The notes under the pieces were generated by a model, which did no database searches, was not told the origin of the DNA, and saw only the letters and a list, made by a program, of their open reading frames with translations. Both the position numbers and the translations under genes were made by a program. From contig JAKFYM010000224.1 in assembly GCA_021730855.1 (NCBI GenBank), forward strand, positions 1-8,781: a DNA stretch of 8,781 bases, read 5' to 3'. The DNA comes from Bdellovibrionales bacterium (GTDB taxonomy: Bacteria; Bdellovibrionota; UBA1018; CAIPTA01). Shown here piece by piece: positions 1-7,684 of this stretch (positions are counted from its first letter, which is position 1; each line of letters begins with the position of its first letter).

Positions 1-243
1 CCAATCAAGAACCCCTCCTAGAGGCTCCAGGGCGAGAAGTGCGAGGGAATCTGCTAGATGTTTCCAGGTGGCGGTCTCAAAATCACGGATCGAGGTGAGA
101 TTTACCTCTTTGTTCTTTTCCAAAAGCAGCTCAAGGTACCGAGAACAGGACTCCCGAAGGCCCTTACCTGCTAAGTGTTCCGGTTGTACCCCTATTTCTA
201 AGAGAAATGCCTCAAGCAGCTTCCAATTCTGCTGTGAAATCAT
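1..243 (-). CDS. rsmG: RsmG (GidB), 16S rRNA G527 N7-methyltransferase, N-terminal part only
   Basis: The first 81 codons are present and the rest lies beyond the window. The family uses S-adenosylmethionine to methylate N7 of G527 in 16S rRNA in the cytoplasm. The reading begins MISQQNWKLLEAF and contains NLTSIRDFETATWKHLADS, which corresponds to the family hallmark NLTxI...HxxDSL ahead of the SAM fold. The cut falls right after GGVLDW, so the glycine-rich SAM-binding motif expected next is not visible. The ATG at 243-241 overlaps the mnmG TGA in an ATGA arrangement, a typical sign of translational coupling, and this fixes the start. It is the last visible gene of the minus-strand operon. 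Recognition rests on the motif and on position behind mnmG, where rsmG is commonly found. Confidence 0.93.
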   Translation of the reverse strand, partial: MISQQNWKLLEAFLLEIGVQPEHLAGKGLRESCSRYLELLLEKNKEVNLTSIRDFETATWKHLADSLALLALEPLGGVLDW

Positions 244-2153
244 GCGCGCGCCTCAGAAACAGCCGATTTTTCTAAGTGCACATACAAAAGAGCTCCGGCC
301 GCAGGGGTTACACCCATCACACGCATGGCTTGGCCTAAGGTTATGGGTCGCACACGCTCCAGGCGCTCCACCACTTCCAAGGAAAGGCCTGAAACCGCCC
401 CAAACGAAAAACTCGCCGGTATTTTCCTATTTTGCTGGGCACGAACCTTTTCTAAGAGTTCTAATTCACGCTTTATATAGCCTTCGTACTTGGCCTCGAC
501 CTCTACTGCCTCTTCTACGAAGCGAATCTGCCAATCAGGAACCCCAATATCTTGTTTTTCCAGAAAACCAGCTGCAAAAAAGCGCTCCAAATTCCATTCA
601 GGACGTTTTACGAGCTCCACTAAAGACAGGCGATCGCGTAGGGAGGAAATTCCTAGGCTGGTAAACCGTTCTGGCTCCCTTTCGAACTCCTTTGGATACA
701 AATAAGTGGTCTCAAGGCGCTCTTTCAGGCGTGAAATGGCTTCCTGCTTACGAGAAAACGCATCCCATTTCATTTCCCCAATCAATCCAAGGGCTTTTCC
801 TTTTGCCGCCAGCCGTTTGTCGGCATTATCTTCACGCAAAAGGAGCCTATATTCACAGCGAGAGGTGAACATTCGGTAGGGCTCATCCACGCCCTTGGTG
901 ACGAGATCATCAATCAAAACACCAATATAGGCCTCGTCTCGGCCTAACAGAAAGGGTTCGAGCTCCTTCACTTGCAAGGCTGCATTGATTCCTGCCATCA
1001 ATCCCTGCGCAGCGGCCTCTTCATAGCCACTAGTGCCATTCACCTGGCCCGCAAAATAGAGTCCTTTCACAGACTTACACTCTAGCGTGTGCCTTAGAGC
1101 CACTGGATTCACTGCGTCATATTCCACGGCATAGCCCGGACGAGCAATCTCGACATTCTCTAAGCCCTCAATAGTACGCAGGAATTTCAACTGCACCTCT
1201 AGCGGAAGGCTTGTCGATAGGCCATTTGCATAGATTTCCTGGGAAAACTGGCTTTCGGGCTCGAGAAAAATCTGGTGCCTGTCCTTATCGGCGAAGCGGA
1301 ACACCTTGTCCTCAATCGAGGGGCAATAGCGAGGGCCTCGACCCGTAATCGCGCCCGAAAACATGGGGGAAAGGTCTTTTGCCGCCTCAATAACCTCGTG
1401 GGTACGCGGGTTCGTGTAAGTGAGAAAGCAAGGAAGCTGGGGCAAGAGCGGAAATGGATCGGGAATTGAATAGAAACTAAACGGCACCGGATTTTTGTCG
1501 CCATCTTCTCGGGTCAAAAGATCAAAACGAATCGAGCCTTTTTTCAAACGAGCGGGAGTTCCGGTTTTTAAGCGGGTGAGCGAGAAACCCAGGCGGCCGA
1601 GAGCCGTAGAAATGGAGTTGGCGCTGGAATCCCCAGCCCTTCCTCCCTCGGCTTGGTTCGATCCGCAGTGCATGATCGCGCGCATGAAGGTGCCCGCCGT
1701 GAGAATTACCGCTTGGGCGGTAAATAACTCATCAAAATTTGTGTATACCCCGCGGATTACCCCATTTTCGACGACAAAATCACGAACTTCTCGTTGCGCT
1801 ACCGTGAGATTTGGCTGCGATTCCACGGTTTCCTTCATCCGCAGGCTATAGAACACCTTATCGCACTGGGCGCGGGAAGACCGAACGGCAGGACCCTTGG
1901 AGGAATTCAATCGCTTGTACTGCAAGGCGCTTTTGTCGGTATTGATCCCCATTTCACCGCCTAGCGCGTCGACTTCCCTCGCTAGCTGGCCTTTTGCCTG
2001 GCCACCAATCGCCGGATTGCAGGACATATAGGCAATACGGTCATTATTCATGGTCAAAAGCAGGGTACGGCAACCCATACGGGCGGCCGCCAGAGCTGCT
2101 TCGCAACCCGCATGCCCAGCTCCAATGACAATAACGTCCGCTTTTTCCGACAT
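240..2153 (-). CDS. mnmG: MnmG (GidA), FAD-dependent tRNA uridine-34 carboxymethylaminomethyl modification enzyme
   Basis: The protein has 637 residues, the normal length for the long form of the family. With MnmE it installs the aminomethyl-type group on C5 of wobble uridine 34 of certain tRNAs in the cytoplasm. The N-terminal dinucleotide-binding motif GAGHAG (11-16) begins the FAD-binding Rossmann fold. The two cysteines known to matter in the family are present: Cys45 in MSCNPAIGG and Cys277 in GPRYCPSIEDK. The second conserved FAD-site block GQVNGTSGYEEAAAQG lies at 369-384. The C-terminal helical domain, which contacts MnmE and tRNA, ends in RPITLGQAMRVMGVTPAA. The ATG at 2153 is 3 bases after the mnmE stop and has a GGA-type ribosome site inside the mnmE end. 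The stop overlaps rsmG by 4 bases. Nothing looks degraded. Confidence 0.98.
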   Translation of the reverse strand: MSEKADVIVIGAGHAGCEAALAAARMGCRTLLLTMNNDRIAYMSCNPAIGGQAKGQLAREVDALGGEMGINTDKSALQYKRLNSSKGPAVRSSRAQCDKVFYSLRMKETVESQPNLTVAQREVRDFVVENGVIRGVYTNFDELFTAQAVILTAGTFMRAIMHCGSNQAEGGRAGDSSANSISTALGRLGFSLTRLKTGTPARLKKGSIRFDLLTREDGDKNPVPFSFYSIPDPFPLLPQLPCFLTYTNPRTHEVIEAAKDLSPMFSGAITGRGPRYCPSIEDKVFRFADKDRHQIFLEPESQFSQEIYANGLSTSLPLEVQLKFLRTIEGLENVEIARPGYAVEYDAVNPVALRHTLECKSVKGLYFAGQVNGTSGYEEAAAQGLMAGINAALQVKELEPFLLGRDEAYIGVLIDDLVTKGVDEPYRMFTSRCEYRLLLREDNADKRLAAKGKALGLIGEMKWDAFSRKQEAISRLKERLETTYLYPKEFEREPERFTSLGISSLRDRLSLVELVKRPEWNLERFFAAGFLEKQDIGVPDWQIRFVEEAVEVEAKYEGYIKRELELLEKVRAQQNRKIPASFSFGAVSGLSLEVVERLERVRPITLGQAMRVMGVTPAAGALLYVHLEKSAVSEARA

Positions 2154-2156
2154 GGC

Positions 2157-3587
2157 TTACTTTCCGATGCAGAATTCTGCAAAAATGTGGTTCAGAAGGT
2201 CCTCTGAACTAAACTCTCCCGTGATTTCCCCAATCTGGGAAAGCGCCGCGCGAAGGTCGGAGGCCAAAAGATCCGGATTCCGTTCCCCACTGCTCACCTT
2301 CTCCAGGGCTTTCTTCACGGCTAGAGAGGCCTCCCCTAATACCGCATAATGACGCGTTCTGCTAATCAAGAAATCTGGCTGGCTCGCCTCCGTGGCAGCA
2401 AAAGGTTTTAGCAATTCCTCCTGAAGCTCGGAAACGCCCTGGCCCGAGGCTGCAGAAACAGCCACCCATGGGAGAGAAAGGTCCGCCATCACGTCCTTCC
2501 ACTCGCTAGCAGGTTCCGCCACCAGGTCGGCCTTATTCCAGATGGCCACAAAACGAGTGTTGGGCAAACAATGGGCTTTGAGCCGCTTCCAGCGTTCCAG
2601 GAGAGCCGGTCTTTCTTCTACCGCTACCGTGCCATCGGTAAGCCAAAGCACTAGGTCAGCTGTCTCCAGTTCGCCGTAGGAGCGGTCAATTCCCTGAGCC
2701 TCTATCCGGTTTGTTGTTTCTCGCAGGCCCGCCGTGTCCGCCAATCGAAACAATACCCCCTGCAAGGTTAGTAGCTCACGCACCACATCCCGAGTGGTAC
2801 CTTGTTCCGGGCTTACGATGCTGCGGTCCTCTCCTAGTAGCGTGTTAAAGAGGGAGGACTTTCCACTATTAGGAGCGCCAACTAACGCTAAGCGGATTCC
2901 TTCGCGCCTCGGCTGGGACCGCAAGAACTCCTCTCTGATGCTCTCTACACGCTCGCGCCATTTTTCGAGGCGCGTAGCCCAGCGATCATAGTCAAGGACG
3001 GACACTCCCTGATCGGAGAAGTCGATATCGACTTCCATTTCGGCCAGGCGATTCACTAATTCTTGTTTTAACGATTCGATCTCTTTTTTTGCATGCCCAA
3101 GCAGGTGGCTGAGCGCACGCTGCGCACCCTCTTCCGTGTGGCTACCGATCAAATCGGAAATCGACTCTGCTTGAGAGAGGGTAAGCTTGCCATTCTTAAA
3201 GGCACGAAAGCTGAACTCCCCCGGCAGGGCTAGGCTGGCCCCGCGAAATTGCAGCTCCTGCAAAACGCGCCGCAGAAGATGGGGATTCCCGTGAAGGTGG
3301 AGCTCCACCACCTCTTCCCCGGTAAAGGAATGCGGATTTTGCATCCAGACGAACATCCCGTCATCGAGGCTGGCTCCTACACGGTCCACTAAAAGGCAGC
3401 GCTGCAGCTTGTGGCTTTCTACCTTCTCTTTGGGCCAGTCTTTTCCGTGTGCGATGGTCTTTAGTAGCGGAGCGGTAACCTTCCAGGCCTCCGGGCCCGA
3501 TACGCGAATCACTCCTACCGCCGCGGCTACCTGAGGGGAGGTGGCGATCGCCGCAATCGTGTCGTCGCGAAAATACCCTGAGCGCAT
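2157..3587 (-). CDS. mnmE: MnmE (TrmE), tRNA modification GTPase
   Basis: The protein has 476 residues, about the usual length. It is the GTPase partner of MnmG and supplies a folate-derived one-carbon unit for modification of tRNA wobble uridine. The N-terminal tetrahydrofolate-binding domain covers about 1-120, with VGVIRVSG and SFTGEEVVELHLHGN. A helical domain follows and is split by the inserted G domain. In the G domain I see the P-loop GAPNSGKS (237-244), the switch TTRD (264-267), DTAG (284-287), NKAD (351-354) and a G5-like SAA (378-380). The protein ends in the conserved CIGK (473-476), whose cysteine is a known functional residue. The ATG at 3587 follows the yidC stop by 4 bases. 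The AAAGG upstream within yidC is a possible ribosome site but lies somewhat far away. Confidence 0.98.
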   Translation of the reverse strand: MRSGYFRDDTIAAIATSPQVAAAVGVIRVSGPEAWKVTAPLLKTIAHGKDWPKEKVESHKLQRCLLVDRVGASLDDGMFVWMQNPHSFTGEEVVELHLHGNPHLLRRVLQELQFRGASLALPGEFSFRAFKNGKLTLSQAESISDLIGSHTEEGAQRALSHLLGHAKKEIESLKQELVNRLAEMEVDIDFSDQGVSVLDYDRWATRLEKWRERVESIREEFLRSQPRREGIRLALVGAPNSGKSSLFNTLLGEDRSIVSPEQGTTRDVVRELLTLQGVLFRLADTAGLRETTNRIEAQGIDRSYGELETADLVLWLTDGTVAVEERPALLERWKRLKAHCLPNTRFVAIWNKADLVAEPASEWKDVMADLSLPWVAVSAASGQGVSELQEELLKPFAATEASQPDFLISRTRHYAVLGEASLAVKKALEKVSSGERNPDLLASDLRAALSQIGEITGEFSSEDLLNHIFAEFCIGK

Positions 3588-3591
3588 GAAC

Positions 3592-5232
3592 TTAGGCCTT
3601 TACGGCCACGCTCTGCATCGGGTGAATTCCTAGCTTTTTATTCAACACCCACTGCTGCGCAATACTAGTGGCAGAGTTCACCACCATATAAATATTCAGA
3701 CCTGCCGGTAGCAGGATCATGAAAACCCCGAACATCACGGGCATAAATTGCATCATTTTCTGCTGCGTGGGATCCGTGGCGGTATTGGGCGAAAGCTTTT
3801 GTTGGAAATACATCAACCCGGTAAGGAGCACTGGAAGCACAAAAAATGGGTCTGGAGCCGAGAGATCGTGGATCCAGCCGATGAATGGCGCCTGGTAGAG
3901 CTCCATGGAATTGAACAACACACGGTAGAGAGCGAAAAAAATCGGCATCTGCAAGAGGATCGGCAAGCATCCGCCCACGGGATTGTAACCATTGGTGCGC
4001 ATGAAGCTCATCATCTCGGCGTTCAATTTCTCTTTGTCGTCCTTATATTTCTCCCGCAAAGCCGTGAGCTGGGGCTGGAGTTTTGCAATTTTCGCCATCG
4101 ATTTCATACTCTTGTAGGTGAGCGGCAAGAGCAGCATTTTGATGAGGAAAGTTAGAATGATGATCGCGAGGCCATAGTTAGGCAGGTAACTATGAATCCA
4201 CTTTAGGGACTGCAAGAGCGGCACGGCCAAAAAGGAAGTCCAACCAAAGTCGATAGCATCTACCAACACTGGATCTAAGGACCGCAATTGTTCCATGTTT
4301 TTCGGGCCAAAATAGACTTTTGTTTTCACCACAACGTCTCGTTTCCCTTCGGTGGGAATGGCCAAGCTTCCTCTTACGGTAGGAGCACTGGCTTCGGGAA
4401 CCGTGGTTACCTGCGCCCCCGTGCGATCACCCTCGGGCACTAATGCCAGGACAAAATACCTGGTGTCCACGCCCAGCCATTTCACGCCGGTGGCTGTTTC
4501 CACATTCTCTTGGAGGCCGGCTCCCATATGACTGTGCCTTGAGGCAGTGTCGCGATAGGCAAAGTGCACTTTATCGGGAGCTTGGCCAAAAATGCTGCCT
4601 TCATGATCGTTGGCGCGCTTGGGGCTACCGTTTAAATCCAAGAAAAAATATTTAGGGGGATCTGATTTAAACTGAAGCCGGTATTCAGCTTCTCCCCCGT
4701 AGCCTGCGTCTGCCAGGGTAAAGCGACGCTCAACGTTCAGCTCGGGATGGGAAAGGCGGGAAACAACCGTTTTGTCTCCCACTTTTTCTACGCTGTCCCA
4801 CAGGCTTCCGTTTAAAGCCGCCAGCTTGGGATCGTTGAAACGCAAGACCACCTGGGTAGAGAAGCCAGTGGTTTCCTCTAGGGTGACCTTTTCCTCCACT
4901 TTGTCGAGAGCGCGGGCATAGGACTTCAACTCACCATTTGTGAACAATGCCGGTCCGTTAGACACCGACAATCGCGTGTCGCCATTTTCCAGCACCACCG
5001 TTTTGACTTCCTTAGGGGCTTGTTCGGCTTTTTTTCGCTCGGAAGCAGGTAGTATTCCTCGCGCATCGAGTTCCGCCTTATTCTCTTCCCGTTTTGTGGT
5101 GGTCTCCGCCAGACGCTGCCGTTCTTGGAGCTCGAGAGCGGCCCTTTGCTGGATCGGCTCCAGGTAGAATTTTTGCCAGGCCAAAAGAATGCCCATCGAA
5201 AGGGCAATCGCTAAAATTGTACGTTTATCCAT
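3592..5232 (-). CDS. yidC: YidC, membrane protein insertase (Oxa1 family, Gram-negative type)
   Basis: The protein has 546 residues and inserts and folds inner-membrane proteins, alone or with SecYEG. Transmembrane segment 1 lies at about 5-20 after MDKR. A large periplasmic domain covers about 25-330 and marks the Gram-negative form. The insertase core has hydrophobic segments at about 350-372, 422-441, 462-478 and 497-528. Family blocks include KIAKLQPQL, NPVGGCLPILLQMPIFFALY and APFIGWIHDLSAPDP. The positive residue of the hydrophilic groove is Lys365 (FLIKMLLLPL), where E. coli has Arg366; this is a conservative change. The ATG at 5232 has the ribosome site AGGAG at 5246-5242, nine bases upstream, which overlaps the yidD stop codon. 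It lies between yidD and mnmE; no jag/khpB gene follows it. Confidence 0.98.
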   Translation of the reverse strand: MDKRTILAIALSMGILLAWQKFYLEPIQQRAALELQERQRLAETTTKREENKAELDARGILPASERKKAEQAPKEVKTVVLENGDTRLSVSNGPALFTNGELKSYARALDKVEEKVTLEETTGFSTQVVLRFNDPKLAALNGSLWDSVEKVGDKTVVSRLSHPELNVERRFTLADAGYGGEAEYRLQFKSDPPKYFFLDLNGSPKRANDHEGSIFGQAPDKVHFAYRDTASRHSHMGAGLQENVETATGVKWLGVDTRYFVLALVPEGDRTGAQVTTVPEASAPTVRGSLAIPTEGKRDVVVKTKVYFGPKNMEQLRSLDPVLVDAIDFGWTSFLAVPLLQSLKWIHSYLPNYGLAIIILTFLIKMLLLPLTYKSMKSMAKIAKLQPQLTALREKYKDDKEKLNAEMMSFMRTNGYNPVGGCLPILLQMPIFFALYRVLFNSMELYQAPFIGWIHDLSAPDPFFVLPVLLTGLMYFQQKLSPNTATDPTQQKMMQFMPVMFGVFMILLPAGLNIYMVVNSATSIAQQWVLNKKLGIHPMQSVAVKA

Positions 5233-5241
5233 GACTAAACT

Positions 5242-5246
5242 CTCCT
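5242..5246 (-). promoter_or_regulatory. Ribosome binding site of yidC, overlapping the yidD stop
   Basis: Read on the minus strand this is AGGAG, nine bases before the yidC ATG at 5232. Its first bases are shared with the TAG stop of yidD, which allows a ribosome ending yidD to reinitiate at yidC. Confidence 0.7.
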
Positions 5247-5541
5247 AATGCCTAATGCGAATTCCCGGGACCGGATCATGGCCACCACGGCAAAGCGGAT
5301 GGCAGCGACCAAGGCGCCACAGACTAAGAAAAATTCCCTTAAAAAACCCATGTTTTTCCAACGCTTGCCGCGCATATTCCGAACAAGTCGGCTGAAAGCG
5401 ACACTGCACGCCCAAGCTCATAAAGAGCGGGGCTAAAATCCAGCGATACCCTTGGAGACCAGCCAAGGCTGCCCGAGCAAAAACCGAAGGATTTTCGTGC
5501 GAATCAGCGAAGGCGCTGCAAGAGTCTCTCAAAGTCCTCAT
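5245..5541 (-). CDS. yidD: YidD, membrane protein insertion efficiency factor
   Basis: This small protein is thought to help YidC-dependent membrane insertion, probably peripheral to the inner membrane. The family core is clear: GYRWILAPLF, then CRFQPTCSEYARQALEKHG and CHPLCRGGHDPVP. Cysteines are at 47, 53, 80 and 84. The 98-residue reading has about 20 or more extra N-terminal residues compared with the short E. coli protein. Those residues come from DNA shared with the end of rnpA, a 38-base overlap in another frame. I chose the ATG at 5541 because a good ribosome site (AAGGA, 5554-5550) lies 8 bases upstream. Internal TTG codons are possible alternatives that would remove part or all of the extension. 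The TAG stop lies 12 bases before yidC. Confidence 0.92.
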   Translation of the reverse strand: MRTLRDSCSAFADSHENPSVFARAALAGLQGYRWILAPLFMSLGVQCRFQPTCSEYARQALEKHGFFKGIFLSLWRLGRCHPLCRGGHDPVPGIRIRH

Positions 5542-5860
5542 TCAGCTCTTCCTTATAGCGTGTTTTTTCTAGCTGTACCGGCTTTTGTTTGGCAATGAAA
5601 TGCAGGTCAAGGCCCTTAAGGACCTCCTGGTGCAAACGAAACTGTTCCCGTAACCAGCGTCGGAAAAGGTTGCGGTCCACGGCCGGACCATAGCGAGCGC
5701 TGATGGTCACAGCCAAGCGGGCCTTTTCTTGGGTGGATTTGGCATAGAAAAGCACCCAGTGCCTAGACACCCATTTGGAGGAATTCTTCCGCAGACGAAG
5801 AAAGTCTGCTTTCTTTCTGATGCGTTGCGAACGAGAAAAGGAGAGTTTATTTGGTGGCAA
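5504..5860 (-). CDS. rnpA: RnpA, protein subunit of ribonuclease P
   Basis: The protein has 118 residues, a usual length. It binds the catalytic RNA of RNase P and helps process the 5' ends of tRNA precursors. The RNA-binding signature is RNLFRRWLREQFR at 63-75, preceded by RLAVTISARYG; the N-terminal FSRSQRIRKKADFLRL also fits the family. The start is a TTG at 5860. An in-frame TAA lies just upstream (TAA-AAG-TTG), and no ATG or GTG follows before the conserved N-terminal block, so TTG is the best choice. No strong ribosome site precedes it. The start lies inside rpmH with a 14-base overlap, which suggests translation coupled to rpmH. The 3' end overlaps yidD by 38 bases. Confidence 0.95.
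   Translation of the reverse strand: MPPNKLSFSRSQRIRKKADFLRLRKNSSKWVSRHWVLFYAKSTQEKARLAVTISARYGPAVDRNLFRRWLREQFRLHQEVLKGLDLHFIAKQKPVQLEKTRYKEELNEDFERLLQRLR
5550..5554 (-). promoter_or_regulatory. Ribosome binding site of yidD, inside rnpA
   Basis: Read on the minus strand this is AAGGA, eight bases before the ATG at 5541. It lies within the rnpA coding sequence. It is the main reason for preferring the long 98-residue YidD and hence the 38-base overlap. Confidence 0.65.
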
Positions 5861-5996
5861 CTTTTACCGTGAGACGCTTCCGGCCCTTACGTCTTCTTTG
5901 GGAAAGAAGCTTACGACCATTTTTGGTGGACATTCTCTTCCGGAAACCGTGAGTTTTCGCTCGCTTTTTCTTACTAGGCTGCCAAGGGCGTTTCAT
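5847..5996 (-). CDS. rpmH: Ribosomal protein L34 (bL34)
   Basis: This 49-residue, strongly basic protein is a component of the 50S ribosomal subunit. The start MKRPWQPSKKKRAKTHGF and the later block RMSTKNGRKLLSQRRRKGR match the L34 pattern of KR-xQPS, HGFxxRM and GRxxLxxRRxKGR. The C terminus RLTVKVATK is a few residues longer than in the shortest family members. The ATG at 5996 has a GGGAG ribosome site at 6007-6003, six bases upstream. It is the first gene of the minus-strand operon and sits directly ahead of rnpA, its near-universal partner; the rnpA start lies inside its last codons. Confidence 0.97.
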   Translation of the reverse strand: MKRPWQPSKKKRAKTHGFRKRMSTKNGRKLLSQRRRKGRKRLTVKVATK

Positions 5997-6002
5997 GACT
6001 TT

Positions 6003-6007
6003 CTCCC
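6003..6007 (-). promoter_or_regulatory. Ribosome binding site of rpmH
   Basis: Read on the minus strand this is GGGAG, followed by AAAGTC and the rpmH ATG. It is a good match to the anti-Shine-Dalgarno complement at a normal distance and fixes the start of the first operon gene. Confidence 0.75.
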
Positions 6008-6063
6008 GATAATGGAAACTCTCGTACCGATTTTCTTTGCGGCGAACGATGTTGCGTTACCGG

Positions 6064-6093
6064 TTCCTACCAAATAACCAAAAAGACTGTCAA
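6064..6093 (-). promoter_or_regulatory. Candidate promoter of the rpmH operon
   Basis: On the minus strand a perfect -35 hexamer TTGACA occupies 6093-6088. The best -10 partner is TAGGAA at 6069-6064 with an 18-base spacer, which agrees with TATAAT at only three positions. The location about 70 bases upstream of rpmH suits a sigma-70 type promoter. The perfect -35 is direct observation; the weak -10 makes the assignment tentative. Confidence 0.4.
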
Positions 6094-6144
6094 GTATACG
6101 CGTCAAGTTTCTCGGGTCATTCGGGTCGTGATCGGAGAAATTTC

Positions 6145-6174
6145 TTGTCCCCACTCCTTCCCCCTTGCTATCAA
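6145..6174 (+). promoter_or_regulatory. Candidate promoter of dnaA
   Basis: TTGTCC at 6145-6150 (four of six matches to TTGACA) is followed after 18 bases by TATCAA at 6169-6174 (four of six matches to TATAAT). A TG one base before the -10 makes an extended -10 (TGCTATCAA). The implied leader is about 50 bases. The nearest purine-rich ribosome site to the dnaA ATG, GAGGGG at 6212-6217, is rather distant (13 bases). No DnaA box is visible here, so autorepression by DnaA is not apparent from sequence. Confidence 0.35.
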
Positions 6175-6230
6175 TACCGAACGTCTTTTTTTCACCACCA
6201 TAGGAAAGCACGAGGGGAACGTTTCTTCCG

Positions 6231-7673
6231 ATGAAAGAGCATCCGGGATTTTGGCAATCTGCCTTGCAACAGCTGCAGTCTATGACCACCCCAGAGATGT
6301 TTAAGTCTTGGCTGCTTCCTTTGGAAATTCTCTCCGTCGAGGAAAGCGCTATCGTTTTCCAGGTACCCACCCCCTTTTTCAATACCTTCCTCAAAAGTAA
6401 TTTTGAAGGCAAAATCCTCAATGCTTTGGCTATGGTTACTGGGAAAAGCTTTCAAGTTTCCTACCAAGTGGCAGGTAGTGAACCTCTCCTAGGGCCTGGA
6501 AATGCCAGCCCCCCTCCCGAACCGGAACCGGTGCGGAAGATCTTCGATTTTGCTCCTCGGACCGAGTCTAGCTTTCCCACCCCTTCTCCCTCCGAGATTG
6601 TCCAGCCCCCCGTGGGCAATTCGAAGCTGCCCAAGGGCCTGATCAAGTGCACATCCGGTTACGTAGACACGTTTCACAACTTTGAATATTTCATCGTGAG
6701 CAGTGGGACGCAGTTTGCCCATGCCGCGGCCAAAGCCGCCGCAAACTTTCCGGGAGGAAAGTACAATCCGCTATTGATCTATGGCCCCTCAGGCTTGGGC
6801 AAAACACATCTTCTACACGCCATCGCCATTCAGATGCTGAGAAATAATCCCCAGGCGCGGATTTGTTATCTTTCCGCTGAGCAGTTTGTGAATGAATTCA
6901 TCGAGTCGGTGAAAAACAAAGCCACCAACCATTTTCATAGCCGCTACCGCTCGAGCTTTGATGCCTTTTTGATCGATGACATTCAGTACATTGGGGGCAA
7001 GGAGAAGAGTGAGGAAGAGTTCTTTCACACCTTCAATCACCTTTTCGGCAGCCATAACCAGGTAGTTCTCACGAGCGATAAGCCACCCAGGGAGCTACAC
7101 AATTTAGAAGAGCGTTTGGTCACGCGACTGCAACAAGGGTTGGTGGTGGACGTAAAACCTCCAGATTTAGAGACGCGCATTGCGATTTTGAAAGCGAAGG
7201 CCGAAGCGGAAGATCTCTACGTACCAAATGAAGTTTGTCTAATGATCGCCGGTCATATCCGGAACAATGTGCGTGAGCTAGAGGGCGCGCTCATTCGCTT
7301 GAGTGCCGAGGCCTCGATCAATGGAACAGAGATTACCTTAGACATGGCTCGCGAAGCTTTGTCCGACATGCTTAACGAAAATAAGAATAATAATCTTTCG
7401 ATCGAGTCGATCAACAAATGCGTCTGTCAGTATTTCAAAATTTCGCTGACAGAACTGAACTCCAAATCGCGGGAACGTAAGTACTCAGAGCCTCGTCAAA
7501 TTGCGATGTATCTTACACGGAAATATACCAAGAAAACCTTGCCTGAAATCGCTTTCGCATTCGGGGGGAAAGATCATTCCACCGTGATCCACGCGATCAA
7601 AAAAATCGAAAAAGAGCTCATCACCAGCCCGACTCTGAAGAAGTATGTTGAAGACATTCAGCAAATGCTCTGA
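6231..7673 (+). CDS. dnaA: DnaA, chromosomal replication initiator ATPase
   Basis: The protein has 480 residues, the usual size. DnaA binds 9-mer boxes at the origin, forms an ATP-dependent filament and opens the DNA. Domain I covers about 1-80 (FWQSALQQL, MFKSWLLPLEI). A proline- and glutamate-rich linker (about 84-130) is domain II. Domain III is an AAA+ ATPase: Walker A GPSGLGKT (185-192), Walker B FLIDD (246-250), sensor I LTSDK (280-284), the arginine-finger region EERLVTRLQQGL with Arg299, and sensor II Arg348 in NNVRELEGAL. Domain IV carries the DNA-binding signature PRQIAMYLTRKYT and FGGKDHSTVIHA (444-455). The sequence after Arg299, RLQQGL, departs from the common RFxWGL. The gene is divergent from rpmH and is followed directly by its own binding sites. 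I see no convincing terminator after it. Confidence 0.99.
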   Translation: MKEHPGFWQSALQQLQSMTTPEMFKSWLLPLEILSVEESAIVFQVPTPFFNTFLKSNFEGKILNALAMVTGKSFQVSYQVAGSEPLLGPGNASPPPEPEPVRKIFDFAPRTESSFPTPSPSEIVQPPVGNSKLPKGLIKCTSGYVDTFHNFEYFIVSSGTQFAHAAAKAAANFPGGKYNPLLIYGPSGLGKTHLLHAIAIQMLRNNPQARICYLSAEQFVNEFIESVKNKATNHFHSRYRSSFDAFLIDDIQYIGGKEKSEEEFFHTFNHLFGSHNQVVLTSDKPPRELHNLEERLVTRLQQGLVVDVKPPDLETRIAILKAKAEAEDLYVPNEVCLMIAGHIRNNVRELEGALIRLSAEASINGTEITLDMAREALSDMLNENKNNNLSIESINKCVCQYFKISLTELNSKSRERKYSEPRQIAMYLTRKYTKKTLPEIAFAFGGKDHSTVIHAIKKIEKELITSPTLKKYVEDIQQML

Positions 7674-7684
7674 TTTTGCAGCTT

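Noticed and set aside
68..664. 198-codon plus-strand open frame opposite mnmG and rsmG
   Set aside because: It is antisense to two confidently recognised genes and its translation is not family-like.
4128..4150. Lys365 in YidC in place of the E. coli groove arginine as an anomaly
   Set aside because: The positive charge is kept, and lysine at this position is a conservative change that I do not regard as unusual for the family.
5993..6421. 142-codon minus-strand open frame across the rpmH-dnaA gap and the start of dnaA
   Set aside because: It overlaps the certain dnaA and the promoter region, and its product shows no recognisable family.
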